Part shown: positions 35,891 to 45,535 of the stretch, in pieces
How positions within the stretch are numbered: the first letter of the stretch is position 1
Layout: each line of letters begins with the position of its first letter
NCBI RefSeq assembly: GCF_001748365.1
Contig: NZ_BDHH01000007.1
Coordinates: forward strand, 1-64,000
Source: Fusibacter sp. 3D3
GTDB taxonomy: Bacteria > Bacillota > Clostridia > Peptostreptococcales > Acidaminobacteraceae
DNA: 64,000 nt
Reading direction: 5' to 3'
The notes under the pieces: generated by a model
The model's input: only the letters and a program-made list of their open reading frames with translations
What the model was told of the DNA's origin: nothing
Databases searched by the model: none
Program-made: the position numbers and the translations under genes

Positions 35891-35930
35891 AGCAGAAATC
35901 AATCTGAGCGGATACTGCTTTCCTCAAGTT

Positions 35931-35957
35931 AAACCACACTTTTGTGTGGTTTTTTTT
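35931..35957 (+). terminator. Terminator after fchA
   Basis: AAACCACAC with GTGTGGTTT around TTTT, followed by TTTTT. Confidence 0.9.
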
Positions 35958-35965
35958 AGCTTCAT

Positions 35966-35994
35966 TTGTAATGTTGACCTTTCTGGCGTATAAT
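35966..35994 (+). promoter_or_regulatory. Promoter of degV
   Basis: TTGTAA at 35966-35971 and TATAAT at 35989-35994 with a 17-base spacer. Confidence 0.75.
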
Positions 35995-36046
35995 AAAGAG
36001 AGTCTATAAGATAAATTTAGTGAAACAAATCATAGGAGTTGAGGTT

Positions 36047-36886
36047 ATGTATAAAGTAATTGCTGATAGTAGTAATGAAATTGATCAAGCGTTTTTAGAT
36101 AGATATCCAGTTGACATAGTGCCCTTTAAATTGTATGTAGAGGGCGTTGAATATGTGGATGATGCTTCTTTGAATGTGGACCAATTTGTGGATGATATGG
36201 TTCATTCATCAAGTCTTCCCAAGTCGGCGTGTCCATCGCCAAATGATTTTATGGCACATTTTGATGGAGAAGCAGATGAAATCTATGTAGTCGCTATTTC
36301 GTCTAAGCTCAGTGGGACTTATAATAGTGCGATGCTTGCAAAAAATATTTACGAAGGTGAAAATCCAGGGAAAAAATTTATTCATGTATTTGATTCGTTA
36401 GGGGCTGCTGCCACTGAAACGCTTGTGACACGTAAAATTCATGAAGTCAAAAAACAAATCAGTGACCCTAAAGAAGTTGTAAAACTTGTAGAGCGGTACA
36501 TTGAGGATACACATGTATACTTTATATCAGAATCATTGGACAATTTAATCAAAAATGGTCGGATTTCAAAGTGGAAAGGTATTATTGCTTCCACACTAAA
36601 AATATTGCCAATCATGGGTGCGAACGAGCATGGCGAAATAAAGCTTTGCGAAAAAGTGAGAACTTCTAATAAAGCTTATCAAAGATTAATTGAAATCCTT
36701 CAAGATGAAATCATTAAGAATGGTAAGAAAATAGTGGCAGTTACACATGTTGGCAATTTTGAGAGGGCAAATCAAATTGTGGAAGCTTTAAATAAGACCC
36801 CAGGTGTGGAAGAAATTTTTAATTTAAAATGCGCTGGGCTGTCGTCACTTTATGCAGATAATAATGGAATTATCGTCGCGTTGTGA
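36047..36886 (+). CDS. degV: DegV family fatty-acid-binding protein
   Basis: A 279-residue DegV (FakB-type) protein. These bind a fatty acid and hand it to the FakA kinase. The fatty-acid-pocket region begins VIADSSNEIDQAFLD with the conserved DSS, then CPSPNDF, VVAISSKLSGTYNSA (about residues 83-97), and the C-terminal LIKNGRISKWKG. The open frame reaches a GTG at 36020, but the ATG at 36047 has AGGAGTTGAGG ahead. No fakA is in the window. A terminator follows at 36968. Confidence 0.88.
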   Translation: MYKVIADSSNEIDQAFLDRYPVDIVPFKLYVEGVEYVDDASLNVDQFVDDMVHSSSLPKSACPSPNDFMAHFDGEADEIYVVAISSKLSGTYNSAMLAKNIYEGENPGKKFIHVFDSLGAAATETLVTRKIHEVKKQISDPKEVVKLVERYIEDTHVYFISESLDNLIKNGRISKWKGIIASTLKILPIMGANEHGEIKLCEKVRTSNKAYQRLIEILQDEIIKNGKKIVAVTHVGNFERANQIVEALNKTPGVEEIFNLKCAGLSSLYADNNGIIVAL

Positions 36887-36967
36887 TCGGCAATTAATTT
36901 TAGAGATAAGAGGATAAAATTTATCCTAATAGAGTCACTAAATTATAGTAAACGCTGTACATAAGAG

Positions 36968-37006
36968 ACATCAACTCGGCGTCACTTTCAAGGTTGATGT
37001 TTTTTT
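36968..37006 (+). terminator. Terminator after degV
   Basis: ACATCAAC with GTTGATGT, then seven T. Confidence 0.8.
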
Positions 37007-37070
37007 ATGTATTTTTTTTATTTATTAAAATATATTAAGAAGAAAAGTGTAAAAGAGTGCGGGACAAATG

Positions 37071-37099
37071 TTGTCATCAGCCTGATTAAATGTTATGAT
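37071..37099 (+). promoter_or_regulatory. Promoter of the serine operon
   Basis: TTGTCA at 37071-37076 and TATGAT at 37094-37099 with a 17-base spacer, 37 bases before the serC start. Confidence 0.72.
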
Positions 37100-37135
37100 T
37101 AACATGATTTAATAATATACTTTGAGGTGATTTGA

Positions 37136-38206
37136 ATGCATAAAAGATTGTTTATTCCTGGACCAGTTGATGTAAGTGAAGACGTACTTTTAAAAATGGC
37201 AACACCGCAAATTGGACACAGAACCAAGGAAGCTTCGGCTTTACAAAGAAGCATTTCCGACAAAATGAAAAAAGTAATGTATACAGAAAATGAAATTCTT
37301 TTGTCAACTTCTTCAGGAAGTGGCTTAATGGAAGGTGCTGTAAGATCTTGTACAAGAAAGAAAGCAGCCGTCTTTTCAGTAGGTGCTTTTGGAAACAGAT
37401 GGTATGAAATGGCAGTTGCTAATAATGTTCCAGCTGATATTTTTAAATCGGAATTAGGACAACCAACAACACCTGAAATGGTTGATAAAGCCCTTGCTAC
37501 TGGCGAATATGACTTAGTTACAATTACACATAATGAAACTTCTACGGGTATTATGAATCCTGTTGAAGAGATTGCTGAGATCGTGAGAAAATACCCTGAG
37601 GTAATCTTCTGTTTAGATACAGTGAGTTCTATGGGGGGCACAAAGATTGAAGTGGACAAGTTAGGTGTTGATATCTGTATTACTTCGACACAGAAGTGTT
37701 TGGGTTTACCTGCAGGGCTTTCGATCTGTTCTTTTTCTATGAAAGCGATGGAAGCTGCTAAAGAGGTACCTCACAGGGGATTGTATTTAGACTTGTTATC
37801 CCTTTACGATTATGTTCAAAAGAAAGATTATCAATATCCATCAACACCTTCTTTGCCGCATATGTTTGCTTTAGACTATCAATTGGACAAGATTTTGGAT
37901 GAGGGACTTGAAAACAGATTTGCTAGACATTTAGAAATGGCAAAAGTCGTTAGAGCATGGGCGCGTAAACATTTTGAAATGTTGGCTGAAGAGCAATATG
38001 CTTCTAACACATTGACGACAATTGAAAATACAAAAGAAATTAGTGTTTCTGATTTGAATAAAGAACTTGGAAAACGTGGTTATATGATTTCTAATGGGTA
38101 CGGCTCTTTAAAAGATAAAACTTTTAGGATTGCACACATGGCTGATACAAAAATGGAAGATCTTCAAAATTTATTAAAAGAAATTGAGGATATTTTAAGT
38201 TTATAG
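37136..38206 (+). CDS. serC: Class V aminotransferase, likely phosphoserine aminotransferase
   Basis: A 356-residue PLP enzyme of the class V aminotransferase (alanine-glyoxylate/SerC-like) group. The N terminus MHKRLFIPGPVDVSEDVL is typical. The PLP lysine is in ITSTQKCLGLPAG (about residues 180-192), and the cofactor Asp is in CLDTVSSMGG. It differs from the classical Escherichia coli SerC but its neighbour is serA, so conversion of phosphohydroxypyruvate to phosphoserine is the best guess. Serine-pyruvate or alanine-glyoxylate aminotransferase is an alternative. RBS GAGGTGA. Confidence 0.82.
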   Translation: MHKRLFIPGPVDVSEDVLLKMATPQIGHRTKEASALQRSISDKMKKVMYTENEILLSTSSGSGLMEGAVRSCTRKKAAVFSVGAFGNRWYEMAVANNVPADIFKSELGQPTTPEMVDKALATGEYDLVTITHNETSTGIMNPVEEIAEIVRKYPEVIFCLDTVSSMGGTKIEVDKLGVDICITSTQKCLGLPAGLSICSFSMKAMEAAKEVPHRGLYLDLLSLYDYVQKKDYQYPSTPSLPHMFALDYQLDKILDEGLENRFARHLEMAKVVRAWARKHFEMLAEEQYASNTLTTIENTKEISVSDLNKELGKRGYMISNGYGSLKDKTFRIAHMADTKMEDLQNLLKEIEDILSL

Positions 38207-38257
38207 TACAGTTGATTAGATGTTTAAAGGGTTTTATATTTTTTAGGAGGCTTACAA

Positions 38258-39178
38258 GTGGGAAGTTTAAGAATATTAGCAAATGATGGCATGGACAAAA
38301 TTGCAGTAGATGTACTTGTTGAAGCAGGCAACTTCGTTGATACCAATCATTATGATGGTGATGCCTTGGTAGAAAAAATGAGAAATTCAGATGTGATCAT
38401 CATCAGATCGGCAACTAAAATTCGTAAGGCATTGATTGATCAGATTAAAGGTGGAGACCTAAAGCTCATGATTAGAGCAGGTGTCGGCATCGATAATATC
38501 GATCATGTATATGCTGAAGAAAATGGTTTTACAGTAAAAAACACACCGAACTCAAGTAGTGCTGCTGTTGCAGAGCTTGCAATTGCGCATATTTTTGCAC
38601 TTTCACGTCATATTCATGTGGCAAATGTGACTATGAAAAAAGGTGAATGGAACAAAAAACATTACAGTGGAACAGAAATAAATGGTAAAATCTTAGGATT
38701 AGTGGGCATGGGTCGAATTTCGCATGAAGTTGCGATCAGAGCGAAGGGACTTGGAATGACTGTCGTTTATACAGATCTATTTAGTAAGCCTGAGAAATAC
38801 CCGGATCTTGAATACCTCACTTTAGAGGCGTTGTTAAAGCGATCAGATTATATATCTTTACACATCCCTTATGACAAAACTAAAGGTGCGACCATTAAAA
38901 AAGAACAATTTGAACTGATGAAAGATGGCGTTTATTTGATCAACACTGCTCGTGGTGGGGTTATTGATGAAAAGGCGCTTTTAGATGCGCTTAACAATGG
39001 AAAAGTTGCTGGTGCTGGGATCGATGTATTCGAAGAGGAACCCACTTTAAATCAAGCGCTAGTCGATCATCCGAAAGTTTCGTGTACACCGCATATTGGT
39101 GCATCCACTGCAGAAGCTCAAGAGCGTATTGGCTTTGAAACGATAGAGGTTATCAATAATTTTTTTAATATAAATTAA
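38258..39178 (+). CDS. serA: D-3-phosphoglycerate dehydrogenase (short form)
   Basis: A 306-residue NAD-dependent D-2-hydroxyacid dehydrogenase. The Rossmann motif is LGLVGMGRISHEVA (about residues 146-159). The active-site Arg lies in LINTARGGVIDEKALLDAL and the His in CTPHIGASTAEAQER. No C-terminal ACT domain is present, so this is the short, serine-insensitive form of many clostridia. GTG start at 38258 with AGGAGG ahead. Catalyses the first committed step of serine synthesis; serC precedes it. Confidence 0.9.
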   Translation: MGSLRILANDGMDKIAVDVLVEAGNFVDTNHYDGDALVEKMRNSDVIIIRSATKIRKALIDQIKGGDLKLMIRAGVGIDNIDHVYAEENGFTVKNTPNSSSAAVAELAIAHIFALSRHIHVANVTMKKGEWNKKHYSGTEINGKILGLVGMGRISHEVAIRAKGLGMTVVYTDLFSKPEKYPDLEYLTLEALLKRSDYISLHIPYDKTKGATIKKEQFELMKDGVYLINTARGGVIDEKALLDALNNGKVAGAGIDVFEEEPTLNQALVDHPKVSCTPHIGASTAEAQERIGFETIEVINNFFNIN

Positions 39179-39194
39179 ATTTGGAGGTATTAGA

Positions 39195-40442
39195 GTGGCA
39201 GTTGTTAAACCGTTTAAAGGCATAACACCAAAGAAAGCATTAGCTTCCAAGGTAGCTTCTTTACCTTATGATGTCATGAATAGAGAAGAAGCTAAAGAAA
39301 TGGCTGGCGATAATCCGTATTCTTTTTTACACATTGCGAGGTCTGAAATTGATTTGCCAGAGGTTGAAAATCCGTATGATCAAATCGTATATGAAACAGC
39401 GCGTAAAAATTTAGACCGCTTTATCGCTGAAGGGACATTAGAGACTGAAGCGCAACCGATCTACTATATATACAGACAAATTATGAACGGCAGAGTACAG
39501 ACAGGTTTAGTGGGTTGTACATCCATTGACGATTATATGAACGATGTGATTAAAAAACATGAATTTACAAGACCCGCTAAAGAAATTGATAGAATTAAAA
39601 ATTTTGATCACTGTGATGCAAATACTGAACCCATATTTTTGACCTATAGGAAAAACGATGAAATCAATCTGATTGTAAATGATTGGATTAAATTTCATAT
39701 GCCCACTTATAACTTCATAAGTGAAGATGATATTACACATATTCTATGGAAGTTAGATGATTTATCATTAGTGAGTCGGATTTCTGAAATATTCGACGGC
39801 ATTGATTATCTTTATATAGCGGACGGTCATCATAGATCGGCATCATCTGTGAAGGTTGGCCTCATGAGAAGAGAACAATACCCAGATTATGATGGTACTG
39901 AAGAATTCAATTTCTTCATGTCGGTGATCTTCCCTGATGAAGATTTGTTTATTATGGATTACAATAGAGTTGTAAAAGACTTGAATGGGCATACTCAAGA
40001 TGACTATATGAAACTCGTATCTGAGAAATTTGATATTGAAAAGGTAGAACAAGCTGAACCTTTTAAACCGATGACCAGAGCAACTTTTGGTATGTTTATA
40101 GATAATGCTTGGTATAAGTTAACTGCTCATAAAGGTGTTTATGATGAGAATGACCCTGTTGACAGGCTTGATGTATCCATTCTTCAGAAAAATCTTCTAG
40201 ATCCAATCTTGGGGATAGAGGATCCACGAACCAATGAAAGAATTGATTTTGTCGGCGGCATCAGAGGACTAAAAGCGCTTGAGAAGAGAGTTTCAAATGG
40301 TTTTGCCGTTGCATTTTCAATGTATCCGACGACTATGGATGACTTGATTGATATTGCAAATGCGGGAGAAGTAATGCCTCCTAAGTCAACTTGGTTTGAG
40401 CCTAAATTAAGAAGTGGCTTGTTTGTACATCGATTATTTTAA
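39195..40442 (+). CDS. DUF1015 family protein
   Basis: A 415-residue protein of the DUF1015 (PF06245-type) family, found next to serA-serC in many Clostridia. Recognisable blocks are LPYDVMNREEA at the N terminus, the IADGHHRSASS region (about residues 215-225), and FVGGIRGLKALEKRV near the end. Function is not known; the operon position suggests a role in serine metabolism. GTG start at 39195 with GGAGGTATTAGA ahead. Confidence 0.86.
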   Translation: MAVVKPFKGITPKKALASKVASLPYDVMNREEAKEMAGDNPYSFLHIARSEIDLPEVENPYDQIVYETARKNLDRFIAEGTLETEAQPIYYIYRQIMNGRVQTGLVGCTSIDDYMNDVIKKHEFTRPAKEIDRIKNFDHCDANTEPIFLTYRKNDEINLIVNDWIKFHMPTYNFISEDDITHILWKLDDLSLVSRISEIFDGIDYLYIADGHHRSASSVKVGLMRREQYPDYDGTEEFNFFMSVIFPDEDLFIMDYNRVVKDLNGHTQDDYMKLVSEKFDIEKVEQAEPFKPMTRATFGMFIDNAWYKLTAHKGVYDENDPVDRLDVSILQKNLLDPILGIEDPRTNERIDFVGGIRGLKALEKRVSNGFAVAFSMYPTTMDDLIDIANAGEVMPPKSTWFEPKLRSGLFVHRLF

Positions 40443-40460
40443 TTAATAATAAAATACAAT

Positions 40461-40513
40461 AAAAAAAGGTGACGCTTAGATGATTCAGATCATCATAAGT
40501 GTCACCTTTTTTT
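40461..40513. terminator. Bidirectional terminator between DUF1015 gene and glutamine synthetase
   Basis: AAAAAAAGGTGACGCTTA pairs with TAAGTGTCACCTTTTTTT with a central GATGATTCAGATCATC stem. It separates converging genes. Confidence 0.92.
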
Positions 40514-40576
40514 ATTTTTATCAATTTTAAAATTTATAAAAGTTTTAGGTTTTAGCAAAAGGCATCAGAACTTTTT

Positions 40577-42487
40577 TTACTCTTCAAGAATGATTAGATT
40601 TCTTTTGTAATCTAAATAATGCTTTGTGAGCAGTGACATGGTTTCGTTCATTTTAACTTGAAGATCAGATGCTGTTTGGAAATCACTTGAATCTAGCGCT
40701 TCTCTTATTCTAGTGAAGAGCGACTTCGCAGATAGAGAATCTTTCATTAAGAAAGTTTTCAATGATTTAATTTTTTCCCAGTTTACAACATCAAGATCTG
40801 AAATTTCATCATTGCCATGTAGTTTCTTAAAGCGTCTGATCGTGTTGATGTTTGAAGGAATAATTCTTTCTTTTAATTCGATAGACCACTCTGACAACAT
40901 AAATGATCTATAGGATGCAATGATCTTAGGCGTAAACACATCGTTTTGAGTTAATAAAGCTACTTTTTCAGTGTATTTATCAAAGGCAATTAAATTTTCG
41001 TATACTGTTTTAGGTGGCATGCCGAATAAACGGTCTCTTTCTTCAGAAGAGTAATCTTCAAAAACATCCTCTTCGCTTCTGTATGCGCGATTTTTATCAA
41101 GGTAGTAGTGATCATCGCCATATGACTTGCTAAAACCAGCTTCAACTTCTTTTAAGCTGAGTTTAGAGTCTAAAGTAGCTTTGATGCCATCAAGTCCTGC
41201 TTGGCAAACTGCAGCTAACAAGAGGTATGTGTTGGAATTCGGATTTGGTGCTCTGAGTTCAAAACGTGTTGCGTATTTGCTGTTCATGTCTCTAACAAGT
41301 CCAGCGAGTACGGTTCTGTTACGAGAGGGTACTTCTGGGCTGTGGCCTAAAGAGGAAACGATACAAACAGGTGCTTCAAAACCAGGTTTAAGTCTATTTA
41401 AGCTGTCGTTAGTTGAAGAAACAAAAGGATTGATCACTTCGTAATTTTTAAGGAGTCCCATGAGTACGCCATAGCCGATTTTGCTCATGAAATATTCACT
41501 CATTACTTTTGGTGTGAAGAGGTTAACGGTCTTGCCGTTTTTAAGGACAACAGCTGCACCAATGTGATGATGTTCACCACTGCCTGCAACGCCTTCAAGT
41601 GGTTTTGCTTGGAAGGTTACGCTAAGGCCATTTTTTTCAAATACATCTTTGATAATGTCTTTCGCAATAAGTTCTTTATCGGCAGCAAGTAATGTCTTGT
41701 CGTATTTCCAGTCGATCTCCAATTGTTCCATAACATGTGTAAATGTATTTGTGCCCGCAAGCTTAGAGGCAACGCCACCTACTTCTTTATGGCCCATTTC
41801 AGGCTCAAAACCGTATAATTCAAGCATTTCAAGTGATTGCTCAAGGGAAGTTCTCACTTGACCATAAGTTCTTTTCCAGTATTGCTCTTTTAAATTTTGA
41901 GAAGCAGACAATTTTTCGATGTCTGTTTTAGTGTCGGGTGTTTTCACCCAAAATTCAAGTTCAGTTGCACTTGTCAATACAACATCTTCTATGTCATCTG
42001 TTTTTGTGATCTCAGGGTATTCTTCAAGTAAATCTGGATAGTTGCTAAATAGAGCAATAATTTCAGTTTTAAAATTTGCGACGGCATTTTTTAAGACGCT
42101 TCTTGAACAAACTTCTTTATCGTCATGGATTAAGAAAGCTGGAATCAATAATGTGCCCACGGGTGTACCTTCGCAAGTTAAATTGCTATAATTGTAGTCG
42201 ATAACCCAATTTGCTGTTAAGTCTGGAATTAAGTCTACTTTTGCATTGTTTATTGTTGCAATCTCCGGTAAATAAACGGAAGAACCGTCTGTCTGAATAC
42301 CATTTTTTAAAAAGCCATCAACATCACCCAATAATTGACTAACAGGCACTTTTTCGTCAGTGTGATTATTACCAAAGTCCACTGCAAGTAGTGAAACAAA
42401 TTGAACTTCAGGGTGAGCTGTTAATAATGCGGATAATTTATCTTTTGTCTTGTCTTCAGCTTTGATGATATAAAGCAAGTCTTTCAT
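40577..42487 (-). CDS. Glutamine synthetase, large divergent form
   Basis: A 636-residue glutamine synthetase. It has the catalytic beta-barrel but is longer than the 450-residue GSI form. Visible family residues: GSGEHHHIGAAV (metal-binding region), PSRNRTVLAGL (like the GSI motif NRSAxxR), FELRAPNPNSNTYLLLAA (like the GSI FRFPDPAANPYL), and AGLDGI. It is similar to the large clostridial GS sequences. I cannot settle whether it should be called GSIII. Residue numbers are not forced. Start at 42487 (GGAGGATTTT ahead); the extension to 42541 is upstream of that site. No GlnR box or glnA-like riboswitch was seen. Confidence 0.85.
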   Translation of the reverse strand: MKDLLYIIKAEDKTKDKLSALLTAHPEVQFVSLLAVDFGNNHTDEKVPVSQLLGDVDGFLKNGIQTDGSSVYLPEIATINNAKVDLIPDLTANWVIDYNYSNLTCEGTPVGTLLIPAFLIHDDKEVCSRSVLKNAVANFKTEIIALFSNYPDLLEEYPEITKTDDIEDVVLTSATELEFWVKTPDTKTDIEKLSASQNLKEQYWKRTYGQVRTSLEQSLEMLELYGFEPEMGHKEVGGVASKLAGTNTFTHVMEQLEIDWKYDKTLLAADKELIAKDIIKDVFEKNGLSVTFQAKPLEGVAGSGEHHHIGAAVVLKNGKTVNLFTPKVMSEYFMSKIGYGVLMGLLKNYEVINPFVSSTNDSLNRLKPGFEAPVCIVSSLGHSPEVPSRNRTVLAGLVRDMNSKYATRFELRAPNPNSNTYLLLAAVCQAGLDGIKATLDSKLSLKEVEAGFSKSYGDDHYYLDKNRAYRSEEDVFEDYSSEERDRLFGMPPKTVYENLIAFDKYTEKVALLTQNDVFTPKIIASYRSFMLSEWSIELKERIIPSNINTIRRFKKLHGNDEISDLDVVNWEKIKSLKTFLMKDSLSAKSLFTRIREALDSSDFQTASDLQVKMNETMSLLTKHYLDYKRNLIILEE

Positions 42488-42529
42488 AAAATCCTCCTTG
42501 TAGGTTCTGACACCTTGATATAATGAATT

Positions 42530-42557
42530 ATTATAACACAAGAGAAAAAAATGTAAA
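42530..42557 (-). promoter_or_regulatory. Promoter of glutamine synthetase
   Basis: On the minus strand TTTACA (42557-42552) and TATAAT (42535-42530) with a 16-base spacer. Confidence 0.65.
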
Positions 42558-42967
42558 GTTTTATTTTGTAACGTAAAAGCGCGTAAATGTTGTATTATAA
42601 TTGATACAAGAGAGTGTTATCAAAAATTAATATTATAAAACTGAGTCTAATGTTCGTGTTTATGGCGAGTGGATTGTTAGATATAAAAGTAGTTTCATAT
42701 GAGAGTGAAGCTTTTTATGGCGTAAAGACACTGTAATTATAGGCGGTTTGTAATGCGCAAAATTTATTTTTATTTTTATCCAATAAGGAACAAGCGAAAA
42801 TAAAATTTCAGTCTTATAAATGATAATATTCGGATTCTGAATAAGATTTTACTTTAAATTTTCTTTCCTTATAAGACTGTTCATCAAATTTGGTTTTATG
42901 GTATAATTTAAATATATGGTTTTATATGAGAATGGACTAAAAATGCAATAGAGGATGAGAGGACGCC
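42542..42967. other. Gene-less stretch between divergent genes
   Basis: About 425 bases with the glutamine synthetase promoter at the left edge. The rest is AT-rich. A TATAAT-like box (near 42905) could serve the threonine aldolase gene, but its -35 is weak. A 24-codon open frame (ATG at 42662) has no ribosome binding site. I see no clear RNA or repeat in it. Confidence 0.6.
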
Positions 42968-43984
42968 ATGAGATATTATGATTTTAGAAGTGATACAGTA
43001 ACGCAACCTACAGATCACATGAGAGCAATGATGGCAAAAGCAATTGTAGGTGACGATGTCTATGAAGATGATCCAACAGTAAAACAACTCGAAAGCCAAA
43101 GCGCTAAATTACTTGGAAAAGAAGCTGCATTATTTGTACCAAGCGGTACTTTTGGAAATCAACTTGCAATCTTAACGCATACCAAAAGGGGAGATGAAGT
43201 CATTTTAGGACAGGATTGTCATATTGTGATGCATGAAGTAGGTGCTGCTGCAGTTATTTCTGGTGTTCAACTCAGACAAGTTCAAACCAACAACGGCAGT
43301 ATGAGTGTTTTGGAAATAGAAAAAATGATAAGAGAGTCTGATATTCATTATCCAGATACAGGTCTTATCTGTGTTGAAAATGCACATTCGTGTGGGGCTG
43401 TGGTCAGCGTCAAGCACATGCATAAAATTTATGAATTGGCACAAAAGCATGGTGTTCCCGTGCATTTGGACGGTGCAAGAATTTTTAATGCCGCAAAGGC
43501 CTTGGATGTAGCGCCGACTGAAATCGCAGCATGCGCAGATTCAATCATGTTCTGTTTAAGTAAAGGCTTATGTGCACCTGTGGGTTCTATGCTCGTGGGA
43601 TCAAAAGACTTTATCAGTAAAGCACGCAAGATGAGAAAACTTATGGGGGGCGGCTTAAGACAAGTTGGCTTCTTAGCAGCTGCTGGCATAGTGGCTCTAG
43701 AGGATATGATAGAGCATTTGCCTGTAGATCATGAGCATGCAAAATATCTTGCTGAAAAATTAAGTGAAATTGACAAAATTGAAGTGCTAGATCATCGACT
43801 GGATATCAATATGGTTTTTGTGAAATTTAGCAGAGAACTTGATGACCGATTTATAAGTGAGCTCCATGAAAAGGGCATAAAAATTAATGGGCCTGAAAAT
43901 GGAGAATACAGATTTGTAACGCATTACTGGATTGATAAAGAGGCAATTGATCTCCTCGTTAAAGCCATTAAAAATTACATTTAG
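42968..43984 (+). CDS. ltaE: Low-specificity L-threonine aldolase
   Basis: A 338-residue PLP enzyme that splits threonine into glycine and acetaldehyde. The N-terminal DFRSDTVTQPTDHMRAMM is the family mark; the conserved FVPSGTFGNQLAI region and the lysine in FCLSKGLCAPVGSMLVG (about residues 197-213) are present. Tetrameric, cytoplasmic in known members. A GAGAGGAC-type ribosome binding site is present. It starts a three-gene set with the 195-residue protein and the pseudouridine synthase, gaps of 9 and 16 bases. Confidence 0.92.
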   Translation: MRYYDFRSDTVTQPTDHMRAMMAKAIVGDDVYEDDPTVKQLESQSAKLLGKEAALFVPSGTFGNQLAILTHTKRGDEVILGQDCHIVMHEVGAAAVISGVQLRQVQTNNGSMSVLEIEKMIRESDIHYPDTGLICVENAHSCGAVVSVKHMHKIYELAQKHGVPVHLDGARIFNAAKALDVAPTEIAACADSIMFCLSKGLCAPVGSMLVGSKDFISKARKMRKLMGGGLRQVGFLAAAGIVALEDMIEHLPVDHEHAKYLAEKLSEIDKIEVLDHRLDINMVFVKFSRELDDRFISELHEKGIKINGPENGEYRFVTHYWIDKEAIDLLVKAIKNYI

Positions 43985-43993
43985 GGGGAAGCG

Positions 43994-44581
43994 ATGAACT
44001 ATACTATAGAAGACCTCAAAGAAGCTGTCGTAAGGCTTGAAGATGCTTTGGTGACTCATGAAACAGAAGATGTCGATATGTGTGTCAGATTGATAAAAAA
44101 TATTTCAAGTCAAATAAAGACGGATTATTGGTCCGATCATGTTAAAGAAGATGAAATCGTGATTCAGCCGGTGGCACATCATAATCATGATTATAAAATC
44201 ATAAATACGATAGAGTTTTTATATAAACCGATGCACTTTGTCGATGTTTATGAAGGTAATGAGATTGAATATTTTGCAAAGGAACGGTCAGAAGAATTGC
44301 TTGAATCTGGTGCGATGGAAAAGCATAATGACTTTTGGTCTACGCATGAGATTATATATGGGAACGTCTACGGTTCCTTGCCACTAGAACTTTTACCTCC
44401 TGATAATATCTCTAAACTTTTGAGATGTGGTTGGAAAAAAGCAAATGTGGATATCGTTGAATTTTTAGAAACGGTTGCAGAGGAGCGTATTCGGGAGATC
44501 GCATCGTACAAATATAGACATTATATTATCATTAAAGAACTTGAAACGGGTTCGTATTTATTATTGAGGTATAATTTCTAA
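43994..44581 (+). CDS. Hypothetical protein
   Basis: A 195-residue soluble, acidic protein that I do not recognise. It has no signal peptide, membrane helix or known motif; the sequence VAHHNHDYKI and WSTHEIIYGNVYGSLPLELLPPDN are its most distinctive. It is encoded between threonine aldolase and an RluA-type synthase with short gaps, so it is probably co-transcribed with them. No function is assigned. Confidence 0.55.
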   Translation: MNYTIEDLKEAVVRLEDALVTHETEDVDMCVRLIKNISSQIKTDYWSDHVKEDEIVIQPVAHHNHDYKIINTIEFLYKPMHFVDVYEGNEIEYFAKERSEELLESGAMEKHNDFWSTHEIIYGNVYGSLPLELLPPDNISKLLRCGWKKANVDIVEFLETVAEERIREIASYKYRHYIIIKELETGSYLLLRYNF

Positions 44582-44597
44582 AATTCAAAGGAGCATC

Positions 44598-45506
44598 ATG
44601 TTTATAAATGACGAAACACTAAAACTTGAATATCAAGTTGAAGCAAAAGAAAATGGCTTAAAAGTAATTGATGTCGTTGCAACGTGTATGAATATTTCAA
44701 GTCGTTTAATTAGAAAATGTAAAAGTAATCATAATATTTTACTCAATCGAAAGAAAACTTCTGTAAACCAGATCGTGAACGCAGGCGATGTGATCACTTT
44801 AATGCTTGATCATGATGAAAATACATTTGAAGCCAATCCCATCGAAATTAATATTGTGTTTGAAAGCGCCGATATGATGGCGATTAATAAACCCCCATTT
44901 CTGGTAGTGCATCCAACCAAAGGGCACCCAGAAGGGACTTTAGCCAATGCAATTTCATATTATCAATATAAAAGTAATCAAAATTTTAAAACACGTTTTA
45001 TTAATCGACTAGATCGTGATACTTCTGGTATTGTCCTCATAGCCAAAAATGCTTATGCGCAGCAATTTATCTCCGAACAAATGCAAAATGACGCGGTTGA
45101 TAAAATCTATTATGCCGTGGTAGAAGGTGTTTTAACTTCTGATCGTGGGACTATTAACGAGCCGATAGAGCGGGCAGAGGAAGGCGATATCTTGAGAATA
45201 GTAAGACCTGATGGTTTGCCTTCAATTACACACTATGAAGTCATAGAGCGGTTTAAGGGATTCTCCCTTTTGAGAGTGAAGCTTGAAACGGGTAGAACGC
45301 ACCAGATTAGAGTCCATTTAGCCCACATTGGTCATGGTATTGTGGGAGATCACTTGTATGGTAACGTATCCGATTTAATCGAGAGACAGGCACTTCACTG
45401 TTTTGAAATGGCATTCAAAAAACCACGTGGCAGTGAATGGATCGTGGTGAATGCACCTTTACCAGAAGATATAACTGAATTGATAGAATCGCTTAGAATC
45501 TTGTAA
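44598..45506 (+). CDS. RluA-family RNA pseudouridine synthase
   Basis: A 302-residue enzyme of the RluA/RluD family. An S4-like N-terminal region (about residues 16-75) is followed by the catalytic domain. The active-site Asp sits in RFINRLDRDTSGIVLIAKN (about residues 134-152). The block GRTHQIRVHLAHIGHGIVGDHLYG (about 233-256) is the conserved C-terminal motif. The RNA site, rRNA or tRNA, cannot be read. A GGAGCATC ribosome binding site is present. The 6S RNA gene follows. Confidence 0.92.
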   Translation: MFINDETLKLEYQVEAKENGLKVIDVVATCMNISSRLIRKCKSNHNILLNRKKTSVNQIVNAGDVITLMLDHDENTFEANPIEINIVFESADMMAINKPPFLVVHPTKGHPEGTLANAISYYQYKSNQNFKTRFINRLDRDTSGIVLIAKNAYAQQFISEQMQNDAVDKIYYAVVEGVLTSDRGTINEPIERAEEGDILRIVRPDGLPSITHYEVIERFKGFSLLRVKLETGRTHQIRVHLAHIGHGIVGDHLYGNVSDLIERQALHCFEMAFKKPRGSEWIVVNAPLPEDITELIESLRIL

Positions 45507-45529
45507 TTTGGCGATGTTCATGGTATAAT
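45501..45529 (+). promoter_or_regulatory. Promoter of 6S RNA
   Basis: TTGTAA at 45501-45506 and TATAAT at 45524-45529 with a 17-base spacer. It overlaps the stop of the pseudouridine synthase gene and predicts a start near 45536. Confidence 0.8.
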
Positions 45530-45535
45530 AAGTTA

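Noticed and set aside
42662-42736. 24-codon open frame in the 42.5-43.0 kb gap
   Set aside because: It lacks a ribosome binding site and has no recognisable coding pattern.
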